Below, one piece after another: positions 50,292 to 57,678 of a DNA stretch of 57,678 nucleotides. Positions within the stretch are counted from its first letter, which is position 1. Every line of letters starts with the position of its first letter. The stretch is from the NCBI RefSeq assembly GCF_004000865.1, contig NZ_BIMB01000047.1, positions 1-57,678 on the forward strand, in the 5' to 3' direction. The stretch comes from Paenibacillus elgii NBRC 100335 (GTDB taxonomy: Bacteria; Bacillota; Bacilli; Paenibacillales; NBRC-103111). A model generated the notes under the pieces. It searched no databases. It saw nothing but the letters and a program-made list of their open reading frames with translations, and was not told where the DNA came from. The position numbers and the translations under genes are program-made.

Positions 50292-50637
50292 TTATGATAC
50301 GGTTCTCCCCACGTCACTCACTGGTAAAAGATTCCCTAAAAATATCGTCTTCTATGAACCAGCAGACGATATTTTTAATGCTCTTGCGAGCTGCTTCTAC
50401 GCGGATTTCCTTTATAAGCGCCCGCAGTAACGTTCTTTTTTCTTCATTGGTGCCTGTCCAAACAAGTTATTGAAGTTTAATAATGCCTCGGTGATGATCT
50501 CTTTATTGATGGTCATTTTAGACTGCGACTTTTCAATTTCTTGCTCAGGGTATGAAATCACTTCCTTGCACTTACTCGACATCTTCCGATAGACAAATAT
50601 AAACCGAAGCAACTAATTCGTCATTGTAATAGTCCAT
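50292..50637 (-). pseudogene. Remnant of a large serine recombinase
   Basis: Three short frames together give recombinase pieces. From ATG 50637 a 21-residue N-terminus (MDYYNDELVASVYICLSEDV) ends at TAA. A second frame (50612-50412) reads YPEQEIEKSQ and EIITEALLNFNNLFGQAP. A third reads RTLLRALIKEIRVEAARKSI, then KNIVCWFIEDDIF and finally SDVGRTVS before TAA at 50292-50294. Frame changes and the loss of several hundred central codons show it is dead. Such recombinases move integrative elements, so this marks an old insertion at the edge of the AT-rich island. Confidence 0.7.
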
Positions 50638-50769
50638 ATCTTGTTTCTCTGTTTATCCAGCGCTTCCTTAAGCAGCCGCGTTGTATATCTAAGTCTCTTT
50701 CAAGTGCGAATGAACCCTGAGACTCTTCACTCTCGAGATGATTCCAAAATGCCATTCACAACCTGATCT

Positions 50770-50964
50770 TCAGCAAGGTTCTTGCGAACAAATTCCTTCT
50801 TCAACAAGTTCCTTACGGATTAAGTTTGAACTGCACTTTGTCTTTCCTTTTGAGTGGTGCCCTGATCCTCCCTTTCTCCTGCTTACTATCCAGTCTCGAA
50901 GTTTACCCCAGTTCATGCATCCTGTACACTTCTCGTTACTCAGAATTTTTTTTCTGCGTTCACG
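50770..50964 (-). pseudogene. Coding-like fragment with Cys pairs, possibly truncated HNH-type gene
   Basis: A 64-codon open stretch without a normal start reads KKILSNEKCTGCMNWGK, RDWIVSRRKGG and NLIRKELVEEGICSQEPC before TGA. It looks coding (Cys pairs, LIRKELVEEG like the lead-in of HNH proteins), but it is too short and lacks a ribosome site. ATG 50916 is the only ATG. Probably debris. The fragment downstream of the KAP gene (50973-51179) is similarly unassigned. Confidence 0.3.
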
Positions 50965-51162
50965 CTAAAACTTTACCCCTTTAATTGCTTAATTAGAGCA
51001 TCACTTCCCGACTGTAAACTCTGAATTTCACTGACGATTTTCTGGCGCTCCGGTGTCTTAAACGCTCTAGGACGATCTTGCAATGGTGTCTGGCAATAGA
51101 TAGAAGCATAGAAGTCAGACTTAAAGATGACGCCCATGCTGGGCGTAAATAAAACGAAGGAG

Positions 51163-53020
51163 TTACAGTGGTTTTCCACCCCTGGAGTTCTCCAAATGTT
51201 CGCTACATTTTTTAAGTGCCTCTACAACCTCTTTTAGAATATCAAGTTTCAATTTATCGACAGTTATATTTTGTAGTTTTATTTCTAATCCATTAGCAAA
51301 TCCATCAAAAATTGGTTTAAGATTATAATAGTACTGCCCTGCGTTCGAAATCCTCATAAACCGTTGATTTATTATAGATGTTAAAAGACGTATATTTTTA
51401 TTTTTGAGTACCACAATGTTTTCGACAAAACTCTCAGTAGGAATTGATTGAAAGAATTCGGGGTTTTGATCAATTTTTTTCCAAATCGGTGTAGAAAAGA
51501 AATTGTTGTTGGGATCATTAAGAGCATTAAAGAACTCATTGATATTATTTTCTTTAACCTTTTGAATATATTTGCTTCTTTTCTGTATCAAATATTTCAT
51601 CAAAGTCAGGATCATTTCCGTATGTGCTTGTGGCATATTGATTTGAAAATTCGTTAACCATACTGAAAGTATCAGGATGATTTTTTAATGACAACTCAAG
51701 TCCAGTTTTTAATTTTTCTTTGTAATCGATTGGTAATTGAATGTATTCTTTAGCAATGTGTTCCTGAAGGTTACTATATATTGCTAGATATTGACTAGGT
51801 GTATATTTACCGTAAGAAGCATAATTAAGAACTTTTTTGGATATAGCAGATAATCGGTCTAACTCCAAATTATAGTAATTAAAAAAATCGTCAAGACTTT
51901 GATCCCATTCTTCTTTTTGTTTCGTGTAATAATCCATTTCTTTATTAAAAAGATCTTGGTCAAATGTTCCATTAACAATGAAGTCTAGTATCGATTTAAA
52001 GAATTTCCACTCTACATTGACGTTGTAAAGATATTTTTTGCAAAAAACACCTGAATAATTAAGTTCACTATCATCATTGACTTTTCTTATCTTTATAAAA
52101 ATTGAATAGATTTCTCTTAATTCATTTAAATCGTATTTTTTGTCTCTAACAGGCAGTATACCTTTTTTAAATTCGTTTGATATTGTTAAAGTGAACATAA
52201 ACATTGCTCGTGCCATTTGGTCGTTCATCCGAGTGAGTTTAGTTGTCTCAAACACAGTTGAAAATAATTCAAACACAAACCGAATTGTACGCAAATTTTT
52301 ACATTGTGCTATATTGATCATTCTTAGAATTTCATCTTTATCACGCTCTATATATTTCAATGCTCCTGCATATTTACTTTTTATTGTGAGGAAAGATTTT
52401 ATATAATCAATAATTGTACTTTCTAAGTCATGCTCAAATTTTACGATTCGATCAATGAATTTTTCTTGAACTTCATTAAATTTGCCGCTTATTTTCTCTT
52501 TATCTGCAACCAGAATGACTTTGTTATAATTGTGTTCAATAAAATTAGTATTAATATATCCAAGAACGGTCTCTATCTTCAAGCTAGGATCAATTCGCTC
52601 TAGGTCATCAAATACGATCACACAATTATGAAAGTCAAAAAGATTAGTTGCATTGTCTCGCAATTGTTTTGAGGCTACGAAAGCTGACTGTTGAATCAAT
52701 TTCCCCTTAACTGGGATGTGTCCGGCTACCTCGAAGGCTGATTTAACGAGACCATAAGCGACATTAGCACTTTTAGTCGGAGATAATCTTGCCAAAATGA
52801 CTTGTTCTGTAATCCAATCCAATTTATTTAACCCGTTAAGTGAAATATAGATCATTTTAAAAGGCTTATTTTCGTATCCTAATTTAGCTTCTAAGTGATT
52901 CTTCAAATCATTAAGTACAAAATATGTTTTTCCAATCCCCCATTCTCCGTCTATCATGATTGCGTAGTTCGTATTTTGCTTTTCAATATATTGGTCAATG
53001 ATATTGATGATCTCTTTCAT
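51163..53020 (-). pseudogene. KAP-family P-loop NTPase, interrupted by a single frameshift
   Basis: ATG 53020 opens a 488-codon frame ending at 51554. It has Walker A DGEWGIGKTYFVLND (residues 24-31 core), Walker B NCVIVFDDLERIDP and a helical C-terminal part. The 3' end continues in the +1 frame to 51163: after KKQIYSK the reading resumes as VKENNINEFFNALNDPNNNF and ends SRGGKPL. Removing one A from the AAAA run near 51571-51575 restores a chain of about 618 residues, normal for KAP NTPases. The short N-terminal product might still work. KAP NTPases occur in several anti-phage systems and mobile islands. AT-rich compared with the core. Confidence 0.8.
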
Positions 53021-53383
53021 GACTCCTCCATGAAAAGTGTAGATTAAATTATTGGCGTATATTTAAAACATTTGCACATTATTGGAAAGTCGAATATGAA
53101 TTTTTTATCTAAAATTCAAACGGCATCTCTACCGTTACGCAACCACCTTAGCTAGTTTTACTGTCCAAAAGAAGCCCTCGATAGTAAAGACAATAACCTA
53201 TTAAGAGATGAAATAATACGTTGTTTAACCAAGGCATAATTGGTGATATTGAATAATGCTACTCAAACTCGTTTTTAGAGTTCTTATTACTTCAAAATCT
53301 TTCTAATCAAAAATAATTGATATTTGACTTTGATCTGATGCACCTTCGCAACACTCTAAATATTTAATCTATAAGAAAAGCTG

Positions 53384-53563
53384 TTATTAGAAAAAGATAA
53401 TCTTTAAGGTTGAATTATCAAAAACGTTCAGATGTACTTTAATTGCGTGCTCATTTACATCGTAACTATAATCACTAAGTTGAAACGAGTATTCTTTTTC
53501 TATAATTTTCTTTCTCTGAACACCGAGTTCATTATAAAATAATTATTGAAGTTCATGATCCAT
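53384..53563 (-). pseudogene. Small gene with in-frame ochre stop at codon 7
   Basis: AGGAGG lies 9 nt before ATG 53563. The frame reads MDHELQ, stop, then 51 clean codons (LFYNELGVQRKKIIEKEYSF ... VHLNVFDNSTLKIIFF) and a double TAA. No in-frame ATG, GTG or TTG with a ribosome site allows a restart. Product unrecognised. Confidence 0.5.
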
Positions 53564-53878
53564 AGATATCTTCCTCCATCACAAGAGCATGAGAATCCGG
53601 ATTAAATATCGCAACCACCTTCATCAAAAATTACTCAATGCTCCTAATATTCGACATCTTCCTGGAAATTCCTTTATGTAATTTTTCGTAACATATTATA
53701 TCAAACTTTATTGTTACAGACGTAGAATCCAAGCCGACAAAGCTTGGGTTCTCTGTGATTATAGTTTTAAATCACTACTTTTTCACCAATGACACAGCAT
53801 ATACCAAGAGGTCGCAGGTTCTTTGACAGGAATGCTGTTACTAGGAACCTACTAAATTTACTTTCCTAAAATAAACAA

Positions 53879-53907
53879 AAAGCTCATGCTTATTGAGCAT
53901 GAGCTTT
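53879..53907. terminator. Perfect 12-bp hairpin terminator
   Basis: AAAGCTCATGCT/AGCATGAGCTTT with a five-base loop, A and T runs at the edges. Lies between the broken small gene and the HNH gene region. Confidence 0.75.
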
Positions 53908-54239
53908 ACTATCGTTTTTCCAGATTTTAGGCAGCCTCGATTATTTGTCAACACGGTATGTATCGAGTGATTATGCTCCCTTCTGGATATTTAGCATCGC
54001 AGCGTCAACCTTCAGTTTTATTTTCTGCTTGTGATACGGTTCACCTCGTTTGGGGCTTCGGCAACGATTCGACAGCACAAAAGGCTCACTCCAAACTTTA
54101 TTATTAGAGATAGAATCCACACTATCAGCAGTGTAGTCTACTGCTCCAATTTCCCCGAAACCACGTCTACGTTCCAAGGCCTGTTAGGCCCGATGCGTGA
54201 ATGCGGTCTTTATAAGAAATCGGCGGCATCACTGAATAA

Positions 54240-55358
54240 TCAAACAATTTCATCTTCAGATTCATCGTCAAAACAGTTATCATCATAATCACATTCATCA
54301 TCTTCAACGTAACAATGACTATAATATGTCGAGAAATAGTCTGGCCTATTAAATCCCGTACCAAGTGCAAGAGCAGAGCAAGTCAGAACCAAAAATTCCC
54401 CATCAATCTTTATTGATCTAACCAAACAATATACGGTCTTTACACTTCTTCCAGACAAATGACTTCTTGAGCTATCGCTATTACAATAAAAGACATCAAA
54501 TTCAAATTCCACTTTTATTCCTTTTGCTTTCCGATAACCAAGTTTTATTTGTTGATTACCTTTTACCTTATTTGTTTTACTTCTAAAGTAGAAAACACCT
54601 TGAATTAAAATAAAATCCCCTGGCTTAATCACCGAAGTTATAGCCTTCCTATTCCAAATTCGGTTTAATCGAATAAAGTGTTTCTTATTAATGATCATTA
54701 AAAATAACGTCTTCAGATAATGATACAAATATGTACCTTCAAAAAAATCTAACCAATAATCTTTTTCCTCTATCCTCGTTTTTGACCAATTTTCAAGCGG
54801 CAATACAAGCCCTTCAGCATTAATAAAACCATGCTGCAGGGCATACCGATAGTACTTCGATTCTGTCGGGTTGATTTTTAAGTTGTCCACTAATTCGTAA
54901 ACTCTACCCATATTGAAATAATCATAAAATGCACCATCTGTATTATGAATATTCAAAATTGTCTCAACATCTTTTTCCTTTATAGTTTGAATCCATTTCT
55001 GTTTTGCGTCACGAATCCGTTCTGTGGTCAAGTTTAAGCTCAATTCGTGTTTACTATGTGCTTTGTCATGATGTTCTAAACATAAAACTACTAAATTCTC
55101 TTCGGCGTGTGACCTAGACTCTTCCCATGGCACAATATGGTGGATAATAATAGATTTTGAACTGTCTCTACAAATACAACATGTATATTTAGATTCAAAT
55201 AAAATCTTTCTGGCAACAATTTCGGGAATTGGAGGTCTGGATTCACTTAAAATTAACTCTATCGATTCCAAAGAAAGTCCAAGTTCATTCAAATTCTGTT
55301 TACTAATTTGTTTTAATTTTCCTAATGTAAATCCCTTTGATATTAATTGATTTGCCAA
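54240..55358 (-). CDS. HNH endonuclease-domain protein
   Basis: At least 372 residues. A helical N-terminal region (LISKGFTLGKLKQISKQNL) precedes a zinc-type HNH nuclease: CCICRDSS, IIIHHIVPWEES, ENLVVLCLEHHDKAH (about residues 60-100). The C-terminal 240 residues are unassigned and end in an acidic tail (DDECDYDDN, DDESEDEIV). The start is doubtful: TTG 55358 has no ribosome site, and the frame stays open 25 more codons upstream (VYSIIQRHVDSS) to a stop without ATG or GTG. The gene may be N-terminally truncated or frameshifted. The HNH plus unknown C-terminal module suggests a defence or mobile-element nuclease. Confidence 0.75.
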   Translation of the reverse strand: MANQLISKGFTLGKLKQISKQNLNELGLSLESIELILSESRPPIPEIVARKILFESKYTCCICRDSSKSIIIHHIVPWEESRSHAEENLVVLCLEHHDKAHSKHELSLNLTTERIRDAKQKWIQTIKEKDVETILNIHNTDGAFYDYFNMGRVYELVDNLKINPTESKYYRYALQHGFINAEGLVLPLENWSKTRIEEKDYWLDFFEGTYLYHYLKTLFLMIINKKHFIRLNRIWNRKAITSVIKPGDFILIQGVFYFRSKTNKVKGNQQIKLGYRKAKGIKVEFEFDVFYCNSDSSRSHLSGRSVKTVYCLVRSIKIDGEFLVLTCSALALGTGFNRPDYFSTYYSHCYVEDDECDYDDNCFDDESEDEIV

Positions 55359-55599
55359 ACTGGAGTCTACGTGTCTTTGAATTATGCTGTATACGTTGAT
55401 TTCACAAACATCTCCCCCATTTTGAACGCCGATTGCTTATAACGTCTCTCGCATTTACAAACTCCTGAAGGGAGTTATCCGCGACTCCTCTCTTCCCCGA
55501 AAATGCTTCCAGCAAACCAAGGGTCGTCTCCACACAGTGGGAATACGATATTAACTAAAGCTATTGTCGTCTTCTTCAAATAAGATAAGCTTAATTTTA
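55359..55599. other. Intergenic with repeat copy A
   Basis: Contains 55441-55482, which matches 56200-56241 at 31 of 42 positions (first 15 bases the same, AACGTCTCTCGCATT; last five TCCGC). Copy A also forms a small hairpin AACTCC/GGAGTT. Confidence 0.55.
55441..55482. repeat. Cassette-boundary-like repeat, copy A
   Basis: 42 bp, direct repeat partner of 56200-56241; begins AACGTCTCTCGCATT and ends TCCGC. Confidence 0.55.
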
Positions 55600-56151
55600 T
55601 TAGAATTCTATCTCCCTATGTTCGGTTTTATAACCTTTATCATAGTATTCAATATATATTATTCTATTTTTATAATTAATTTCATAATAAATCCCTAATG
55701 CATATCTACAAACATGCTCTGGCAAAGTTTTTCCGTCAAAAGACCATATATCATCATATCTATCTTTCGTTAAGGCAATCAATCTATGTTTATCATTATC
55801 CTTCTCTTCTTGTTTTCTATCAGATTTTTTCATTTCTACTGCAATCAAGTTATCTTGATTGATAATATTACCCCTACTGTGAACAATGAGATCACAATTT
55901 ATCTTTACTATAATTTCCTTTGGTCCACGAATGGTTTTTAAGTAGGTTTTAATCTTCCCATTTTTGTTACGATTGTATTCCACGTCTACTTTATAGTCTG
56001 CAAACTCGGAGTTTTGCAATAAGTTACTTAAATGTATCATTAACGCGCCACACAGCGTCCGTTCAGATACCTTTGAAAGCAGTAAGTCCAGATCACTTTT
56101 TAAGAACAGTTCGTTTGCATTCTCAAATAATTTTATTAGCCTTTTATTCAC
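55600..56151 (-). CDS. Putative PD-(D/E)xK-type nuclease
   Basis: 183 residues, GTG 56151 with GGAGG 6 nt upstream. NCDLIVHSRG followed about 13 residues later by NLIAVEMKKSDRKQ gives the D-x(n)-E-x-K pattern of restriction-like endonucleases; the later KHRLIALTKDRYDD also occurs in such proteins. No specificity domain or methylase is present, so it is not a simple restriction-modification pair. It is flanked by two related 42-bp repeats. I am moderately sure of the fold and unsure of the role. Confidence 0.6.
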   Translation of the reverse strand: MNKRLIKLFENANELFLKSDLDLLLSKVSERTLCGALMIHLSNLLQNSEFADYKVDVEYNRNKNGKIKTYLKTIRGPKEIIVKINCDLIVHSRGNIINQDNLIAVEMKKSDRKQEEKDNDKHRLIALTKDRYDDIWSFDGKTLPEHVCRYALGIYYEINYKNRIIYIEYYDKGYKTEHREIEF

Positions 56152-56199
56152 TGGTTTCCTCCATAATGTTTTCTTTGAGTTGACGCAGCAATTTCAGTC

Positions 56200-56241
56200 A
56201 ACGTCTCTCGCATTCATGAAATCTCGTAGGAGCTTGTCCGC
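56200..56241. repeat. Cassette-boundary-like repeat, copy B
   Basis: 42 bp, similar to 55441-55482; the two copies flank the nuclease gene in the same orientation, 759 bp apart. Confidence 0.55.
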
Positions 56242-56280
56242 CATTCTAGCCTAATCCCTGATTAATGGTCTGCTATCGGC

Positions 56281-56324
56281 AAAAAAAGAAACCGCCGGCA
56301 GGACGTTTGTCTCGCTGGCGGTTT
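56281..56324 (-). terminator. Intrinsic terminator after the SUFU gene
   Basis: AAACCGCC/GGCGGTTT stem; in minus sense followed by CTTTTTTT. Confidence 0.85.
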
Positions 56325-56368
56325 GCACTTCGCCGTTTCGATCATGCAGCCATCAGGAGCAGGCAGCT

Positions 56369-57430
56369 TTAACCGATAACCTCTACGACGTTCCCATCGT
56401 TATCCTTAATGTGTGTTTTTACAATTTGAATGGCAATTCCCGGTAAAGCAGAGAGCTCAATTACGCTTTCTTTCGGCAGCAATTTCCGGCTAAATTCCCC
56501 GGCCGTCACCTCATCCAACGTGAGTCGGACCTCATCCTCTCCGGCTTCGCAACCCGGCTTCTCCCCCGCTTCAAATACGACCCGGATTTCCCGGCTGACC
56601 AGTGTCAGATCTTTCCCCTTCAGAATGCGCCCTTGAAGCAATTTTCCGATGATTCCAGCTTGCTTGGCTCCCAGCTTAAGCGTAGAAGGCGTCTTGCTAA
56701 ACCAGCCCTTCTTCCCAGTCTCCCAAGCCAATTGATCGACATATAAGAAACCGGTATTCGACCCTTCCTCCCGCATGCCTTTCTGCACGGCTTCCGATAT
56801 GACAGGAATATCCAGATGCGAGGCCCGCGCCAGATCCGTGATGTAATGAGGCATATGATCCAAACAAACGGAGAGCACGCCAAGCGTATTCCACGTTTGC
56901 ATCGCTTCGAGCTCGTCGCGCGTGATGCCGACCATCTGCAAAAATTCCACCCGCCCGTTCGGCGTATCGATGGCCGGAAGCTCCGGGTCCTCTACGAAGG
57001 CCAAGGCGGTCAGCAGCGTATCGGCACCCAGGCATATCGGGCCGTTGGCATCCAGGTAATCGCCCGATCTAAAAATATTGCCGCTGTTAAATACGTATCT
57101 TCCCATATTTTGCAACAGGTTCAGCGCCCAAGCCGGAGGCTCTTCCTCTTCTTCCTCGCGCGTCAGCCGAAACGTCAATTCGAATCCATAGCCGCTCTCT
57201 TCGGCATTGTCCGATTCCTTATCGTAGAGCTCCGTAAATCCATAAGTCACGAAATGCCAATGCGGCGCAGGCTTGTCCGCCTTATACACACTGATTCCAT
57301 CCAGCGGGTCTTGGCCCCCCAACGAATAGGGAAGGATCGTTCCGTAATGCTTCGGCTCCTGATCCCCGTAAAGCCTCGACATTTCCCGATCAATGGCATC
57401 CCAGCCCGTTGTGTTTGCTTCTTCGTTCAT
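56369..57430 (-). CDS. Suppressor of fused (SUFU) domain protein
   Basis: 353 residues. The N-terminal half is a SUFU domain: WDAIDREMSRLYGDQEPKHY, PHWHFVTYGFTELYDKES and GYGFELTFRL, then WALNLLQNMGRYVFNSGNIF. In bacteria such proteins are often immunity partners in polymorphic toxin systems, but free-standing ones are common and no toxin gene is seen here. The C-terminal 150 residues are less conserved. Base composition is back to that of the core chromosome, so it lies outside the AT-rich island. Confidence 0.88.
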   Translation of the reverse strand: MNEEANTTGWDAIDREMSRLYGDQEPKHYGTILPYSLGGQDPLDGISVYKADKPAPHWHFVTYGFTELYDKESDNAEESGYGFELTFRLTREEEEEEPPAWALNLLQNMGRYVFNSGNIFRSGDYLDANGPICLGADTLLTALAFVEDPELPAIDTPNGRVEFLQMVGITRDELEAMQTWNTLGVLSVCLDHMPHYITDLARASHLDIPVISEAVQKGMREEGSNTGFLYVDQLAWETGKKGWFSKTPSTLKLGAKQAGIIGKLLQGRILKGKDLTLVSREIRVVFEAGEKPGCEAGEDEVRLTLDEVTAGEFSRKLLPKESVIELSALPGIAIQIVKTHIKDNDGNVVEVIG

Positions 57431-57678
57431 TACCCGTTCCCTCCCAAAAGTTCAGCCCGTGCTGCCATAGCAGGCGTTTGGAGCCATGTCCCATCTATCT
57501 TTCATCGCTGTTCCCTGCATAAAAGTGTACGAGGGCGGCAATTCGCCGTTCCTTCAGCGTCAAGTTAACCTTGGGCGTAAAGAAACGCTTCTAACATGGT
57601 AACCCCAGTTGGAAATTATATCAATACTACGATATTCCCGGTTTAAGTTGAACACTCCCGCCACCTGCGCTAATGGCG
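57431..57678. other. Right edge, no gene seen
   Basis: Upstream region of the SUFU gene. I see no supported gene, repeat or RNA in it. Confidence 0.4.

Larger units (their letters stand above)
53021..54239. other. Gene-poor AT-rich stretch
   Basis: Holds one broken small gene (53384-53563), a hairpin AGAATCCAAGC/GCTTGGGTTCT (53724-53752) and a terminator (53879-53907). A 68-codon open frame at 53971-54177 (minus) lacks a ribosome site and a recognisable family. The rest seems non-coding. Confidence 0.5.

Noticed and set aside
50973..51179. 68-codon minus-strand frame just after the KAP gene
   Set aside because: It overlaps the end of the restored KAP frame, has a poor start context and no recognisable family; possibly debris.
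51554..51580. Programmed ribosomal frameshift in the KAP NTPase gene
   Set aside because: The change is +1 at a short A run without a slippery heptamer or visible downstream structure; a simple indel is more likely.
53971..54177. 68-codon minus-strand frame as a gene
   Set aside because: No ribosome site, no recognisable motif, and it lies in gene-poor debris.
55441..56241. Integron attC sites around the nuclease gene
   Set aside because: The 42-bp repeats do not show RYYYAAC or GTTRRRY core ends and no integrase gene is present; kept only as unexplained repeats.
56369..57430. SUFU protein as immunity of a polymorphic toxin here
   Set aside because: No toxin, Rhs or secretion gene is adjacent in the window, so only the domain is reported.
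1..57678. CRISPR array, rRNA or tRNA genes
   Set aside because: No regularly spaced identical repeats and no clover-leaf or rRNA-like sequence noticed on either strand; the TGATT repeats at 8550 are only three short units.

Overview
The window looks like chromosomal DNA of an endospore-forming Firmicute of the Paenibacillaceae type (Paenibacillus, Cohnella or Brevibacillus relatives). The grounds are strong AGGAGG ribosome sites with frequent GTG and TTG starts, a gerA-type germination operon, a T-box leader, a GlnK/GlnL-like two-component pair, a secreted chitinase, a NucB-like nuclease and an NRPS. Most of the window has balanced base composition. About 50.1-56.3 kb is clearly AT-rich and looks acquired.

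Layout. 1-1.8 kb: 5' end of an NRPS gene running off the left edge. 2.3-2.7 kb: small secreted protein. 2.8-8.5 kb: fructose operon fruR-fruK-IIBC-IIA-HPr-EI with its own general PTS proteins. 8.7-12.5 kb: gerA-gerB-gerC. 12.6-16.8 kb: GlnL/GlnK-like pair and a divergent diguanylate cyclase. 16.8-29.1 kb: small regulator/target pairs (FAD monooxygenase with a broken TetR gene, chitinase, DUF1772 with MarR, NucB-like nuclease, amidase with a MerR-methyltransferase-like fusion, thioredoxin, flavin disulfide reductase with Rrf2) and a lipoprotein. 29.2-46.3 kb: anaerobic/nitrogen-oxide island. 46.3-50.1 kb: argS behind a T-box, and selO. 50.1-56.3 kb: AT-rich island with recombinase debris, a frameshifted KAP NTPase, an HNH protein and a PD-(D/E)xK-like nuclease. 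56.4-57.4 kb: a Suppressor-of-fused protein.

The anaerobic island is the most coherent part. A molybdenum enzyme operon (NarI-like cytochrome, bis-MGD oxidoreductase, four-cluster ferredoxin, Tat-exported Rieske protein, three small proteins, moaA, moeA) sits beside a radical SAM/SPASM protein, a truncated hemoglobin, a NarK-type transporter fused to a PAS domain, class III ribonucleotide reductase (nrdG-nrdD), a RIC/ScdA iron-sulfur repair protein, and an operon of ywiC, a second radical SAM/SPASM protein and a 28-codon peptide. I find five FNR/CRP-like palindromes (TGTGA-N6-TCACA type), each 21-22 bp upstream of a plausible -10 box and in front of a different transcription unit. This suggests one anaerobic regulon.

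Best candidates for something undescribed are (i) the ywiC - radical SAM/SPASM - 28-aa Cys-free peptide operon, next to argS and behind an FNR-like box, which resembles the B. subtilis nar/ywiC/argS/sbo-alb neighbourhood but has a different peptide; (ii) the NarK-PAS fusion; and (iii) the AT-rich KAP/HNH/nuclease island with repeated boundary sequences. All assignments come from reading the sequence and from family knowledge; no database search was run.
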